From Bacteroidota bacterium (GTDB lineage: Bacteria > Bacteroidota > Bacteroidia > Bacteroidales > VadinHA17), in the NCBI GenBank assembly GCA_022561875.1, contig JADFQJ010000001.1, positions 105,085-169,084 on the forward strand: DNA of 64,000 nt, written 5' to 3'. This document shows, piece by piece, positions 16,542 to 25,830 of the stretch. The notes beneath the pieces were generated by a model. That model did not search any database. It was not told the origin of the DNA and saw only the letters and a list, made by a program, of their open reading frames with translations. Position numbers and translations under genes: made by a program. Within the stretch, counting starts at the first letter, position 1, and every line of letters starts with the position of its first letter.

Positions 16542-17273
16542 ATGCTTAGCGATATCCAATTACATTCTGTTCTGTTTGTTGATATTGAAACAGTACCTTC
16601 ACAGGCAGCTTATGAAGAGATGCCATTACACTTCAGGGAACTTTGGGAAAAGAAATCTTCATATTTCAGAAAGGAAAATGAATCGGCTGAAGATGTATTT
16701 CAAAGGGCAGGAATATATGCAGAATTTGGAAAAATCATATGTGTATCAGTGGGTTATCTTTACCTGGACGGACAAAACAGGACAATTAGAATAAAATCCT
16801 TCTTTGGTGATGATGAAGAAAAGTTGTTAATCGGGTTTTCTGATTTATTGAATAATTATTCCAAAAAGAATAAACTTTCCCTGTGTGGACATAATGGAAA
16901 AGAATTTGATTTTCCTTACCTGGCACGCAGAATGCTGATCAATGGTATAAAGCTTCCAAAAGTGCTGGATATGGCAGGTAAAAAACCATGGGAAGTTAGT
17001 TTTATTGATACCATGGATCTGTGGAAATTCGGAGATTACAAACATTTTACCAGTCTCGATTTACTCACACGGGTTTTTGGAATTCCAACCCCTAAGGACC
17101 AGATGGACGGTAGTATGGTAGCTGATGTCTATTATAAGGATCATAATATCAAGGCTATTGTAGAATATTGTGAAAGAGATGTAGTGGCGGTAATACAGCT
17201 TATACTAAAATTCAGGGGGGAAGAAATAATTCCGCCTGAAAAGATAGAATCTGCAACACAATTTGAGGAGTAA
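16542..17273 (+). CDS. PolB-type 3'-5' exonuclease
   Basis: This 243-residue protein looks like the stand-alone 3'-5' exonuclease related to the proofreading domain of family B polymerases. The DEDDy motifs are visible: Asp and Glu in FVDIETVPS (about 13-21), Asp in GHNGKEFDFPYL, and the Tyr-x3-Asp motif in YCERDVVAV near residue 208. It has no polymerase domain. Members are widespread in Bacteroidota and presumed to process DNA or RNA 3' ends; the substrate is not known. Confidence 0.8.
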   Translation: MLSDIQLHSVLFVDIETVPSQAAYEEMPLHFRELWEKKSSYFRKENESAEDVFQRAGIYAEFGKIICVSVGYLYLDGQNRTIRIKSFFGDDEEKLLIGFSDLLNNYSKKNKLSLCGHNGKEFDFPYLARRMLINGIKLPKVLDMAGKKPWEVSFIDTMDLWKFGDYKHFTSLDLLTRVFGIPTPKDQMDGSMVADVYYKDHNIKAIVEYCERDVVAVIQLILKFRGEEIIPPEKIESATQFEE

Positions 17274-17371
17274 GTAATACAAATTGCGGATTGTTGATTG
17301 CGAAGGGCGAATTTATGATTCTAACATTAACATCCGAAATCCGACAGCCCAAACCCGAAATTAAAAGAATT

Positions 17372-19144
17372 CTATTCTGATTTAATAAACTTCTTAACCC
17401 ATACCCGGTTCATATTTCTGAGGCGAATAAAATAGATGCCTCCCTTCAGTCTGCTTACATCAGTATTAACGACTGTTCCTCCATAAGGAATATTTATCTT
17501 ATCTGAACAGCTTAAAGTTCTTCCATCAATACTGATTATCTCAATGGTAAATAACCCGGGTATCTCCGGTTTTATTTCAATATACAGAATCCCGGACACA
17601 GGATCAGGGTAAAGTTTCAATACCTGCTGTTTATCAACCCATTCTTCAGTAATACCGTAACTTACGGGCACCAACTTGATCTGCAATTGATTACTCTGAT
17701 AATTTATTACGTCGATACTGTCAAGTTTCTTTTCCTCATACCCGTCAGATGTGATACTCAAATTATATTTCCCTTCGGTAAGCAACCTGATAAATTCTCC
17801 TGTAATCGAATCAGAGTACACATGTGAACTGTCCTGATCATGTTCCTCAATCCATATCTTAGCGGGTAATGGTTGTCCGGTAACAGAATCGGTAACTTCA
17901 CCATGTATTCCATACAAGGCCTGGGAGATATAATTGAGAAACGACCGGTAGTTATAATTCCAAAGATCATCCAGGTCATTTTCAGGTGTGATATATGAAT
18001 TATCAATCTCAATAGTCACTTCCCTGCCCTGAAGAAAATAGGTTACATAATCCTGCCTGCCACCGTTGATCATATACCAGTTACCGCCTAATATAAATCC
18101 ACTGGAGGCAGGGTTAGTAAAATAGCCGCCTGGACTAAAAAATTGGGCTGTATCTGCATATTCCTTGCTAACAAGCTGAAACCAGTTATCATCGGGATGG
18201 GGAAGATGAAAGGATTGTTCATTCTCATCATAAGTTTGCCAGGTATCCCAGGGATAATTCACCACTTCAGCTCCCGAGTGGAAATTTGCCGAGATCACAA
18301 AATGGTGTTTTGCCATAAACTCCATCATGGAAGTTGTTTCCGGCTCATATTCACGTCCATCCGGATGCGGACCATCTTCCGGATCCGGAAAGTTCCGGTT
18401 CAGGTCTGCTGAATTTGCATTCCGGCGGGTAGCGCCGGAAACGGTATGGTTACCACCGGCATATGTGCCATCAGGATTTGCCAGGGGATTGATCCATATC
18501 TGAAGATTATTAACTAAAAACGCACCATTTTTACTGCTGGAATAATTTTCAAGCAGATAATCTATCAATCTGAGCATCAGGACATATCCTCCTGTTTCGT
18601 TACCGTGCATTGTTGATGTAAGTAATACTTCAGGTTCATTTTCGGGTTCGGTAACGTTATCTGATATTTTCACCACTAACAAAAGTCTGCCCCCGACGCT
18701 ATATCCGATTGTATCGATCATGCAGATATCGGGGTATTTTGAAGCAAAATCGTGCATTATCGAATCATACTCTTCATAAGTGGGATAGGTTTGCCAATCC
18801 TCAACAACACCTTTATAATCCCCCGGTGCATAATGATATACAGCAGGAGGAATTACAATATATTCTTTTCCAAGCTCAAGGAATTTGATAAACTCATCCG
18901 CACTGGCATTGCATGTGACGACATTGCCATCGACATGAACAACAGAGAGGATCTTAGATAATTTGTTAATTAATTGCCGATCATTGCAGATTAACTTCAG
19001 ATCAACCTCTCCCCTTTCTTTAAGGTATTTTGCAGCTTCTGTAGCATAATTGTCCGGTTGTCCATAAACCGGATACATAACATGTAAAGTAATTATTACT
19101 AGACTAAAAATATGTTTAAGGATACTTTTCACAGCCTCAGACAT
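17372..19144 (-). CDS. secreted M14 zinc carboxypeptidase with T9SS sorting domain
   Basis: From ATG 19144 the protein has about 590 residues. It has a signal peptide ending near VMYPVYGQ and then an M14 carboxypeptidase domain with zinc ligands in STMHGNETGG (HxxE) and NFHSGAEVVNYPW, substrate Arg/Asn in RRNANSADLNRNFPDPEDG, and catalytic Glu in VTIEIDNSY. A carboxypeptidase-regulatory-like beta domain follows, and then a type A type IX secretion sorting domain beginning LKLYPDPVSG and closing GGIYFIRLRN. The start overlaps the end of ychF by 8 bases. It should act outside the cell in peptide degradation. A longer in-frame extension to 19249 would run through ychF and is rejected. Confidence 0.85.
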   Translation of the reverse strand: MSEAVKSILKHIFSLVIITLHVMYPVYGQPDNYATEAAKYLKERGEVDLKLICNDRQLINKLSKILSVVHVDGNVVTCNASADEFIKFLELGKEYIVIPPAVYHYAPGDYKGVVEDWQTYPTYEEYDSIMHDFASKYPDICMIDTIGYSVGGRLLLVVKISDNVTEPENEPEVLLTSTMHGNETGGYVLMLRLIDYLLENYSSSKNGAFLVNNLQIWINPLANPDGTYAGGNHTVSGATRRNANSADLNRNFPDPEDGPHPDGREYEPETTSMMEFMAKHHFVISANFHSGAEVVNYPWDTWQTYDENEQSFHLPHPDDNWFQLVSKEYADTAQFFSPGGYFTNPASSGFILGGNWYMINGGRQDYVTYFLQGREVTIEIDNSYITPENDLDDLWNYNYRSFLNYISQALYGIHGEVTDSVTGQPLPAKIWIEEHDQDSSHVYSDSITGEFIRLLTEGKYNLSITSDGYEEKKLDSIDVINYQSNQLQIKLVPVSYGITEEWVDKQQVLKLYPDPVSGILYIEIKPEIPGLFTIEIISIDGRTLSCSDKINIPYGGTVVNTDVSRLKGGIYFIRLRNMNRVWVKKFIKSE

Positions 19145-20234
19145 TAAATCGAATACGCAAAATATCACCGTCTTCAACGGTATAGTTTTTACCTTCAATA
19201 TATAATTTCCCTGCTTCACGGCATTTATGTTCAGAGCCCAGTGACACAAAATCGTTATATTTCATCACCTCAGCCCGTATAAATCCCCTTTCCATATCGC
19301 TATGGACAATGCCTGCAGCTTTCCGGGCATTAGTATCCTCTTTTATTGTCCAGGCTCTGATTTCCTTAGTTCCCATCGTAAAAAAAGTTCTTAATTTAAG
19401 CAGTTTGTATGCTGACCTTACGAATTTATTCACACCGGGTTCAGAAAGGCCGACATCTTTTAAAAAATCATTTCTGTCACATTCATCCTCTAATTCTGCA
19501 ATTTCGGCTTCCAGGCCTGCAGCAATAATAAGTAATTCAGTTTCCTCGTCTTTCAGCGCTTCCTTCACCATATCCACATATCGGTTCCCGGAAACTGCCG
19601 ATTTTTCATCCACATTACACACGTACATTACCGGTTTTGCAGTAAGTAAAAATAAATCCTCAACATATTTTTTTTCTTCATCACCTAATTTCAATGACCG
19701 TACCCGCTGAAAATTCTCCAGGTGATTTTCAATCATACGCAGAACTTCGGCATTCTTTCCAGCATTTTTATCGCCTGATTTTTCTACTTTCTCAATTTTT
19801 TCCAGCTTCTTTCCGACAGATTCAAGATCCTTTATCTGAAGTTCGAGTTCTATTGTTTCAATATCTCTGACAGGATCAACAGATCCTTCGATATGAGGCA
19901 GGTTTTCATCATCGAAACATCTGAGCAGATGGATCAGCGCATCGGCATTGCGAATATCATTCAGGAATTTGTTCCCAACGCCTTCACCCCTGCTTGAACC
20001 CTTTGTAAGACCAGGTATATCTACGATCTCAACTGTTGTTGGAACAACCTTTTCCGTTGTTTGCAACTTTTCAAGTTCCTGAAGCCTTTGGTCAGGCACT
20101 TTAATAATCCCAATATTTGACTTTATTGCACTGAATGCAAAATTTGTTGTTTCCCCTTTTACAGGTGAAATGCAATTGAACAAGGTTGTTTTTCCTGTAT
20201 TTGTGACCCCGATTATTCCACAGTTCAATGCCAT
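19137..20234 (-). CDS. ychF: redox-regulated ribosome-binding ATPase YchF
   Basis: YchF is an Obg-family P-loop protein that prefers ATP and binds ribosomes and stressed complexes. The 365-residue sequence has P-loop GVTNTGKTTLFN (residues 8-19), DIPGLTKGSS for G3 and CNVDE in place of NKxD, the change that gives ATP preference. A coiled-coil insertion and a C-terminal TGS domain ending VEDGDILRIRFNV follow. The gene is complete and overlaps the M14 carboxypeptidase start. Confidence 0.95.
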   Translation of the reverse strand: MALNCGIIGVTNTGKTTLFNCISPVKGETTNFAFSAIKSNIGIIKVPDQRLQELEKLQTTEKVVPTTVEIVDIPGLTKGSSRGEGVGNKFLNDIRNADALIHLLRCFDDENLPHIEGSVDPVRDIETIELELQIKDLESVGKKLEKIEKVEKSGDKNAGKNAEVLRMIENHLENFQRVRSLKLGDEEKKYVEDLFLLTAKPVMYVCNVDEKSAVSGNRYVDMVKEALKDEETELLIIAAGLEAEIAELEDECDRNDFLKDVGLSEPGVNKFVRSAYKLLKLRTFFTMGTKEIRAWTIKEDTNARKAAGIVHSDMERGFIRAEVMKYNDFVSLGSEHKCREAGKLYIEGKNYTVEDGDILRIRFNV

Positions 20235-20264
20235 ATTTCTTTCCTTTATTCAGTCACAAAATAA

Positions 20265-20663
20265 CATTTTAAACCGTTACAAAAAAAAGCATGGAGTAAT
20301 TTAGAAAACTTCAGGGGCGATTCGAAGCTGTTTACATGGCTGTTCAGGATAGCGACTAATGAAGCCCTCAGCCACCTGAAACGGTCGAGAAGAAAAACCT
20401 GGATTCCTTTCATCGATTTAGAGAAAAAAATGGAAAACACCCTGGAAGGGGATAACTATTTCGATGGTGATGAAACTCAGCTAAAGTTTCAAAAAGCCAT
20501 ATTAAAACTCCCGGAAAAGCAACGGCTTGTTTTCAATATGAAATATTTTGATGAAATGAAGTATGATGGAATTGCTGAGATACTTGGTACTTCAGTTGGA
20601 GCCCTGAAGGCTTCGTATCATCATGCAGTAAAAAAGATCAAAAAAATTTTAGTTAATGATTAA
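20265..20663 (+). pseudogene. ECF sigma factor, 5'-truncated
   Basis: In one frame from 20265 to the TAA ending at 20663 the translation is an extracytoplasmic-function sigma factor. The end of region 2 is present (NFRGDSKLFTWLFRIATNEA), then a linker, then a full region 4 helix-turn-helix (LPEKQRLVFNMKYFDEM, then IAEILGTSVGALKASYHHAV). Region 2.1-2.2, about 50 residues, is missing. No ATG, GTG or TTG occurs in frame before ATG 20430, and an in-frame TAA sits at 20262-20264. Translation from 20430 would make only region 4. The divergent ychF start is just 30 bases upstream, so a deletion removed the front. It heads a sigma/anti-sigma/sensor cassette. Confidence 0.7.
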
Positions 20664-20712
20664 TCTTTTTTAACTTTTTAGTGTCAAATAATTGCAGGAA
20701 GGATCAATAAAT

Positions 20713-21075
20713 ATGAAAAACACATCCGAACAAAAGTTCTCTTGGCTGAAAAAGGAAAATCCTTTCAGGGTTCCGGATAATTATTTCGACAAGCTACCGG
20801 AAAAGATACAGGTTAACATTCATGCACGCGAAAAAGCAGCCAGTAAGCCTGTAACCCGGATTGTTAACTACGTAAAGCCTCACCTGGCACTTGCTGCTGT
20901 TATTCTTGGCTTTGCCCTGATAGGATATACCGGGTTCAGATACTTTATCAACAGGAATTCGGAATCGCAAATCAATTATAAAACATATATATATGAAAGC
21001 TTCAAAGAATTGGCTGTTTTATTGCCTTATTTTATTTTTCCTGGGACCCCGGACGGTTTTTTCACAGGATTATAA
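20713..21075 (+). CDS. putative anti-sigma protein, 3' end lost
   Basis: This 120-residue product from ATG 20713 (preceded by AGGAAGGA) starts with KENPFRVPDNYFDKLPEKIQ, the cytoplasmic N-terminal motif of Bacteroidota proteins encoded after ECF sigma genes. A single membrane span follows (LALAAVILGFALIGYTGF). After about residue 93 the frame runs into the first 83 bases of the next gene, so the last 27 residues are an out-of-frame reading of that gene's signal peptide. Relatives normally have a periplasmic C-terminal part, which is absent. I read it as a deletion-fused remnant; the anti-sigma role is inferred from neighbours. Confidence 0.55.
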   Translation: MKNTSEQKFSWLKKENPFRVPDNYFDKLPEKIQVNIHAREKAASKPVTRIVNYVKPHLALAAVILGFALIGYTGFRYFINRNSESQINYKTYIYESFKELAVLLPYFIFPGTPDGFFTGL

Positions 21076-21463
21076 AAAAATTCAGGAACTCCAGGCACAA
21101 AAGGTAGGTTTTTTTACTAATAAACTACAATTAACAACTAAGGAAGCCCAGGAATTCTGGCCTGTATATAATGATTACCAGGCACGTAAAAATAAAATCA
21201 TTCAGGACAGAAGAAGCACAACCCGTTATTACATGCAGAATTTCAACAATTTATCTGAGAAGGAAATTGAAGAGATAACCGGAAAGTACATTCGTCTTAT
21301 GAAAGAGGAGTCTGACCTGTTACAAACATACCATGAGAAATTCAAAGAGGTTCTGCCTATCAGGAAGGTAATGAGGATTTATGTTGCTGAAGAACAATAT
21401 AAAGCTTTTCTTCTCCGTCAGCTCAGGAACAGGCGTATAAATCAAGGTAAACAAAATTTTTAG
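20993..21463 (+). CDS. Spy-like periplasmic sensor of ECF sigma cassette
   Basis: This 156-residue secreted helical protein has a signal peptide ending near GPRTVFSQ. The mature part reads IQELQAQKVGFFTNKLQLTT, then FWPVYNDYQARK, and a closing basic LRQLRNRR. It resembles the Bacteroidota 'sensor of ECF-type sigma factor' proteins, relatives of Spy/CpxP-like chaperones that bind misfolded envelope proteins. It is the third gene after a sigma and an anti-sigma remnant, the usual order. It appears intact although its two partners are damaged. Confidence 0.65.
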   Translation: MKASKNWLFYCLILFFLGPRTVFSQDYKKIQELQAQKVGFFTNKLQLTTKEAQEFWPVYNDYQARKNKIIQDRRSTTRYYMQNFNNLSEKEIEEITGKYIRLMKEESDLLQTYHEKFKEVLPIRKVMRIYVAEEQYKAFLLRQLRNRRINQGKQNF

Positions 21464-21765
21464 AGAAATCCGTTACATTTCATTTTTTCACAATGCTGGT
21501 TTCAAGTCAAAAGTAAAAAGGCAAAAGTATAATATACTGATAATACGTCCAATATACAATGATTTTCCGTCTGTTTATCGTTGATACGACACTATTGTAC
21601 TTTATCAGAATATTCATCAAATCATAATATATCTATTTTTTAGTTATTAATATGTGTTTTTGTTTAGGAAATTGGCTCAAAACAAATGAAATTCATGCAA
21701 TTTAGAGGTGCCAATATTTTCGTTTTCATGTTTTTCTAATGATATAAGAATATCGATAAGTTTTG
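21464..21765. other. intergenic region with repeat copy
   Basis: No gene is supported in these 302 AT-rich bases between convergent genes. They hold the fourth dispersed repeat copy at 21502-21527. No clear terminator hairpin was seen. Confidence 0.5.
21502..21527 (+). repeat. dispersed intergenic repeat, copy 4 (26 nt)
   Basis: Identical in all 26 bases to 7164-7189. Like that copy it lies shortly after the stop of a plus-strand gene (39 bases here). Confidence 0.8.
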
Positions 21766-23289
21766 TTAATCCAGATCCCCAACAATTTTTTCTACCTCTT
21801 GAAGTATTTCACACGATTTAACAAGCTCTTTCATCCTTGTATGGTCAGGGTATAAAGGTCTGTCAATATCAAGAAAATCAACATATTTTCTAATCACCTC
21901 TTTTGCCTTTTTTACTCCTTTTCCAAATTTATACTCTCGAAAATCCAGGGCTTGTGCAGCAGCCATCAATTCAATTCCAAGTATTCCGTATGCATTGTCA
22001 AGTATTTGTGAGTTTTTAATTGCGGTATTCATTCCCATTGAAACAAAATCTTCCTGGTCGGCCGCTGCGGGAATAGACTGTATGGATGCAGGGGATGATA
22101 ATATTTTTTGTTCCACTATTTGCATAGCAGCGGTATACTGACTTAGCATCAATCCGGAAAACATACCCGCTCCTTTAGTAAGGAAAGCCGGCAATCCAAC
22201 GCTAAGAGCGGGGTTATTCAATCTGTTCATTCTTCTCTCAGACATCACACAAATCATGGTAATAGCTATCCCGGCCATATCCATAGGTAACGATACAGGT
22301 GTACCCTGAAAGTTGGCTCCGGTAAGTTGCATGTCTTCTTCAGGAAAGAACACAGGGTTATCACCCACGCCATTAAGTTCAATTTCAACCTGTGAACGGG
22401 CATATGCCAGTGCATCATGAGCAGCGCCGATTACCTGGGGAGTTGATCTCATGGAATAAGCATCCTGTACTTTACACTTTATATTTCCATTAATCAGGTC
22501 GCCATCTTTAATAAGTTTCTGAATTGCTCTGGCACTTCGGACAGCACCTTTAAAACCTCTTGCTTCGTGCAGCTTCGGGGTATATGGCTTCATATTGGCT
22601 TTAAGCGCTTCCAATGACATAGCAGCTGCTATCTCAGCCTGTTTAAGCAAGTTACTGGCATCATAAATAAACAAAGCACTCATTGCAGTCAATAAGTTTG
22701 ACCCGTTTATGGTGGCTAAACCATCTCTTGCTTCCAATCCGGGTATTGCAATTCCCGCCTTATCCATGGCTTTTTTCCCTTCCATCAACTCACCCTTGTA
22801 GTATGCTTCTCCTTCACCGAGTAATAACAAGGCGATTTGTGCCATCGGAGCCAGATCACCGGATGCTCCAACAGAACCCTTTTGACAAACAAAAGGAGTA
22901 ACACCTTTATTGAGCATTTCAACGAGTGTTTCTGTGATTTCGGACCGGCAGGCTGATCTGCCATTAGCGTGAACGTTTATTCTGCCTAACATTGCTCCTC
23001 TGACATATTCAACAGGCGCCGGATCCCCTATGCCGGCAGCATGATTATAGATCAGGTATTTCTGAAACTGTTTAATCTGATTGTCATCAAGAACAACTTC
23101 TGAAAACTCTCCTATTCCGGTATTTACTCCATACATGATCTCTTGTGCCTTAATTTTCCTTTCAAGCATCGCCCGGCAGTTTTTAATCCTTTCTTTTGCA
23201 CTGTGATGCAATTCAACTTTTTCATTATTGCGCGCAACGTTTACAAGTTTTTCAATTGTCAGGTTTTTTCCTGTTATAACTAATGACAT
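21766..23289 (-). CDS. hutH: MIO-dependent aromatic amino acid / histidine ammonia-lyase
   Basis: This 507-residue enzyme belongs to the histidine/phenylalanine/tyrosine ammonia-lyase family, which removes ammonia non-oxidatively. The Ala-Ser-Gly triad that cyclises to the MIO electrophile is at residues 142-144 in KGSVGASGDLAPM. The catalytic Tyr is in IMYGVNTGIG. The selectivity region reads IYNHAAGIG, where the NH pair resembles histidine lyases, but the DQEDFVSMG segment has Phe where classical HutH has His. No hutU, hutI or hutG is nearby. The symbol is the usual database name; histidine as substrate is not certain. Confidence 0.75.
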   Translation of the reverse strand: MSLVITGKNLTIEKLVNVARNNEKVELHHSAKERIKNCRAMLERKIKAQEIMYGVNTGIGEFSEVVLDDNQIKQFQKYLIYNHAAGIGDPAPVEYVRGAMLGRINVHANGRSACRSEITETLVEMLNKGVTPFVCQKGSVGASGDLAPMAQIALLLLGEGEAYYKGELMEGKKAMDKAGIAIPGLEARDGLATINGSNLLTAMSALFIYDASNLLKQAEIAAAMSLEALKANMKPYTPKLHEARGFKGAVRSARAIQKLIKDGDLINGNIKCKVQDAYSMRSTPQVIGAAHDALAYARSQVEIELNGVGDNPVFFPEEDMQLTGANFQGTPVSLPMDMAGIAITMICVMSERRMNRLNNPALSVGLPAFLTKGAGMFSGLMLSQYTAAMQIVEQKILSSPASIQSIPAAADQEDFVSMGMNTAIKNSQILDNAYGILGIELMAAAQALDFREYKFGKGVKKAKEVIRKYVDFLDIDRPLYPDHTRMKELVKSCEILQEVEKIVGDLD

Positions 23290-23478
23290 AACTAAATTTT
23301 TAAATAAAAATTACCGGATAAAAGTAGCTATTAATTAAATATTGTAATAAATATACTATCTGTTGGAAAGCATACTCATTATCAAAATCATTCAACAGAC
23401 ATAAAACAAGCTTTAACGGTGAAGTAAAGTCTTGGTGAAAATTGTAAAATTCCTCGTTTCAGAATTGATGCAGAACAG

Positions 23479-24846
23479 TTATAATAGTTTTTCAATTAAC
23501 TCATCAAGTGTAATTTGCTCCTGACCCCCGGTTTTCATATTTTTCAGAGTAATTACACCGTTTTTTATTTCATCCTCTCCAACCAGGGCAACGTACCCGA
23601 CATTTTTTTGGTTGGCATAATTCATCTGCTTTTTTATTTTTACCTTATCGGGAAACAATTCAGCTCTGATTCCCGATTTACGTATTACATCCAAAAGAGG
23701 AAGACAAAATTTTTCTTCCTTTTCCCCAAAATTTACAAACATAAGGGTTGTTGTTAACATGGTATCTTCAGGGAACTTGCCATTTTTCTCCATCACATCG
23801 TAAATACGGTCGGCACCAAAACTTACCCCCACACCGGAAACATCATTCAGCCCAAAAATTCCTGTCAGGTCATCATATCTTCCTCCACCACACAAGCTAC
23901 CCATCTTCATTTCAGTTGAATTTGCTTCAATAATTACTCCGGTGTAATAGTCCAATCCCCTGGCAAGGGTCAGGTCAAGAATCGGGTCAGCCTCAAGCTC
24001 AAGAGGTTCCAGATAACTAAACAAACTTTTCATTTCAGACACCCCTTTTCTGCCGATTTTAGAACCGGGAAGAATTTTCTTCTCCAATTCATTGAGTTTT
24101 TCCTCTGCTGTACCAGAAAGGCTAAGTATCGGCTGTAACTCACGGATAGCTCTTTCCGAGACACCCTTAACAGCCAACTCTTCGTTCACTTTATGAACCC
24201 CAACCTTATCCAGCTTATCAATTGCAATAGTTATTTGAGTAATCTTCTCCGTTTCGCCAATCACTTCGGCTATTCCACCAAGTATTTTCCTGTTATTTAT
24301 CCTGATCACTATTTTCATATTCAGGTTTTTAAATATCTCGTCGATAATCTGGATCTGTTCAACCTCATTTAAGAGAGAATTACTACCAATAACGTCGATA
24401 TCACACTGAAAAAATTCCCTGTAGCGTCCTTTCTGTGGTTTGTCTGCTCTCCACACAGGCTGTATCTGATAGCGTTTGAAAGGAAAGGTGATCTCGTTCA
24501 AATGTTGAACAACAAATCTTGCAAACGGAACTGTAAGATCATATCTGAGTCCTTTATCAGACAAGGAGGCTTTAAGTTTATTTATATCCCTTTTAATAAT
24601 TTCATCATCAGAAACCCCTGCAAGGTAATTCCCTGAATTCAGTATCCGGAAAAGCAACCGGTCTCCTTCCTCTCCATATTTACCCGTAAGAGTAGATATT
24701 TGCTCCATAGCAGGAGTCTCAATAGGCATGAATCCGAAACGCAGGAAAACGTTCCGTATGGTATCAAAAATATAGTTTCTTTTAACCATCTCGCCGGGTA
24801 AAAAGTCACGTGTCCCTTTTGGTATTGAAGGTTTATCTTTTGCCAT
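23479..24846 (-). CDS. hisS: histidyl-tRNA synthetase
   Basis: HisS charges tRNA-His. The 455-residue class II synthetase has motif 1 near the N-terminus ([12 protein letters not shown]) and motif 2 with [20 protein letters not shown]. The histidine-binding motifs [10 protein letters not shown] and GGGRYDDL come next, then a C-terminal anticodon-binding domain ending near [13 protein letters not shown]. The upstream secreted-protein gene on the same strand ends 54 bases away. The nearby hutH is 190 bases downstream; the shared link to histidine is probably coincidence. Confidence 0.95.
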   Translation of the reverse strand: MAKDKPSIPKGTRDFLPGEMVKRNYIFDTIRNVFLRFGFMPIETPAMEQISTLTGKYGEEGDRLLFRILNSGNYLAGVSDDEIIKRDINKLKASLSDKGLRYDLTVPFARFVVQHLNEITFPFKRYQIQPVWRADKPQKGRYREFFQCDIDVIGSNSLLNEVEQIQIIDEIFKNLNMKIVIRINNRKILGGIAEVIGETEKITQITIAIDKLDKVGVHKVNEELAVKGVSERAIRELQPILSLSGTAEEKLNELEKKILPGSKIGRKGVSEMKSLFSYLEPLELEADPILDLTLARGLDYYTGVIIEANSTEMKMGSLCGGGRYDDLTGIFGLNDVSGVGVSFGADRIYDVMEKNGKFPEDTMLTTTLMFVNFGEKEEKFCLPLLDVIRKSGIRAELFPDKVKIKKQMNYANQKNVGYVALVGEDEIKNGVITLKNMKTGGQEQITLDELIEKLL

Positions 24847-24899
24847 CAGGTTTATTTTTTATAGTATACAAAAACAGAAGTATTTCAAAAAAACGTACA

Positions 24900-25751
24900 T
24901 CAGAACCTGCATAATCGTTTAAAATCTCTGGGAAGCAGGCCATCAGGTCTTTTTGAATTAATTGTATGGTAGTTGTAAAAATACATCCGGGCATCATCAG
25001 CACCAAAAAGCATTTTGTAACAACGGCCCTCATTTTCTGATACTCCCGGCCCCACCTTGTGCAGTACCACAATATTTTCAGTCTTTTCTTTTATAACCTG
25101 CTCGATTTCATTCCCGGATACAATTTTCACTTTATAAGGATAATAATCTGCAATTTTTTGCATAGTATTAACTTCCGGGCTAAGGTCGTTTTTCAGCACC
25201 AAAATCGTTTTATTCTCCAACATCGGGATATTTTTATTGTAATATTTCAGCTGCTCAAGTGCTTCAATATCCGGATTTTCGCTGATTTGGGCCACTCGTT
25301 TCTGCACAAACCTGATTATAAGGGGCAGATAATACCCGTATTCTTCTTCCTCTTCACCAATTATATAGAGCGGTATTGAACAAAACTCAGGCATTCCTGC
25401 AATAGCCTTGGTTTTAGTCCCCAATAACAGATTTAGAAAAACCCATTGTGCATTGGATTTGTCCTTTTCGAAGCTTGTCTGAATAGGAACCAGGAAAGAG
25501 TATTGCTCATCCCTTCTTTTTTCATTAAAATCCTTTGCTGAAACAAATTCAAATTCTGTTATATTCCAAAACTCGTTAACTGCCGTTTTAATATAACTAT
25601 TAAAAGAGGAAAACATGTTGTCTTCAAGTACCACCAGGGTTTTTGTATTCATTAGTTTTTCGGCATCACGGGCAGTTGGAAAAGCAGACTGGGTATTTGC
25701 ATTATATACAATAATTAATGTAAAGCAAAAACCAAATATCAGTGTTCTCAT
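24900..25751 (-). CDS. uncharacterised secreted protein
   Basis: I do not recognise this 283-residue protein. It has a signal peptide (MRTLIFGFCFTLIIVYNANT) and mixed alpha/beta content, including two strands of similar form, KTLVVLEDNMFSSFNSYIK and KTILVLKNDLSPEVNT, which suggests two related subdomains. An acidic patch GEEEEEYGYYLP lies mid-protein. There is no lipobox, T9SS tail or catalytic signature. It is probably periplasmic. The next gene upstream on the same strand (25831-26517) also encodes a secreted protein of unknown role, 79 bases away, so they may form one transcript. Confidence 0.6.
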   Translation of the reverse strand: MRTLIFGFCFTLIIVYNANTQSAFPTARDAEKLMNTKTLVVLEDNMFSSFNSYIKTAVNEFWNITEFEFVSAKDFNEKRRDEQYSFLVPIQTSFEKDKSNAQWVFLNLLLGTKTKAIAGMPEFCSIPLYIIGEEEEEYGYYLPLIIRFVQKRVAQISENPDIEALEQLKYYNKNIPMLENKTILVLKNDLSPEVNTMQKIADYYPYKVKIVSGNEIEQVIKEKTENIVVLHKVGPGVSENEGRCYKMLFGADDARMYFYNYHTINSKRPDGLLPRDFKRLCRF

Positions 25752-25830
25752 TGCATATAGGGATTTATAGGTTAATAATATCAGTGAATAAATTTCTTAT
25801 TTTATTTAAATATATTATCGGATTCTTTTT

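Noticed and set aside
19145..19249. Upstream extension of the M14 carboxypeptidase start
   Set aside because: It would run through the conserved end of ychF and displace the signal peptide from the N-terminus.
21766..24846. hutH and hisS as a histidine-metabolism operon
   Set aside because: They are 190 bases apart, have unrelated roles (degradation or lyase activity versus tRNA charging) and no shared control element was seen; the adjacency looks accidental.
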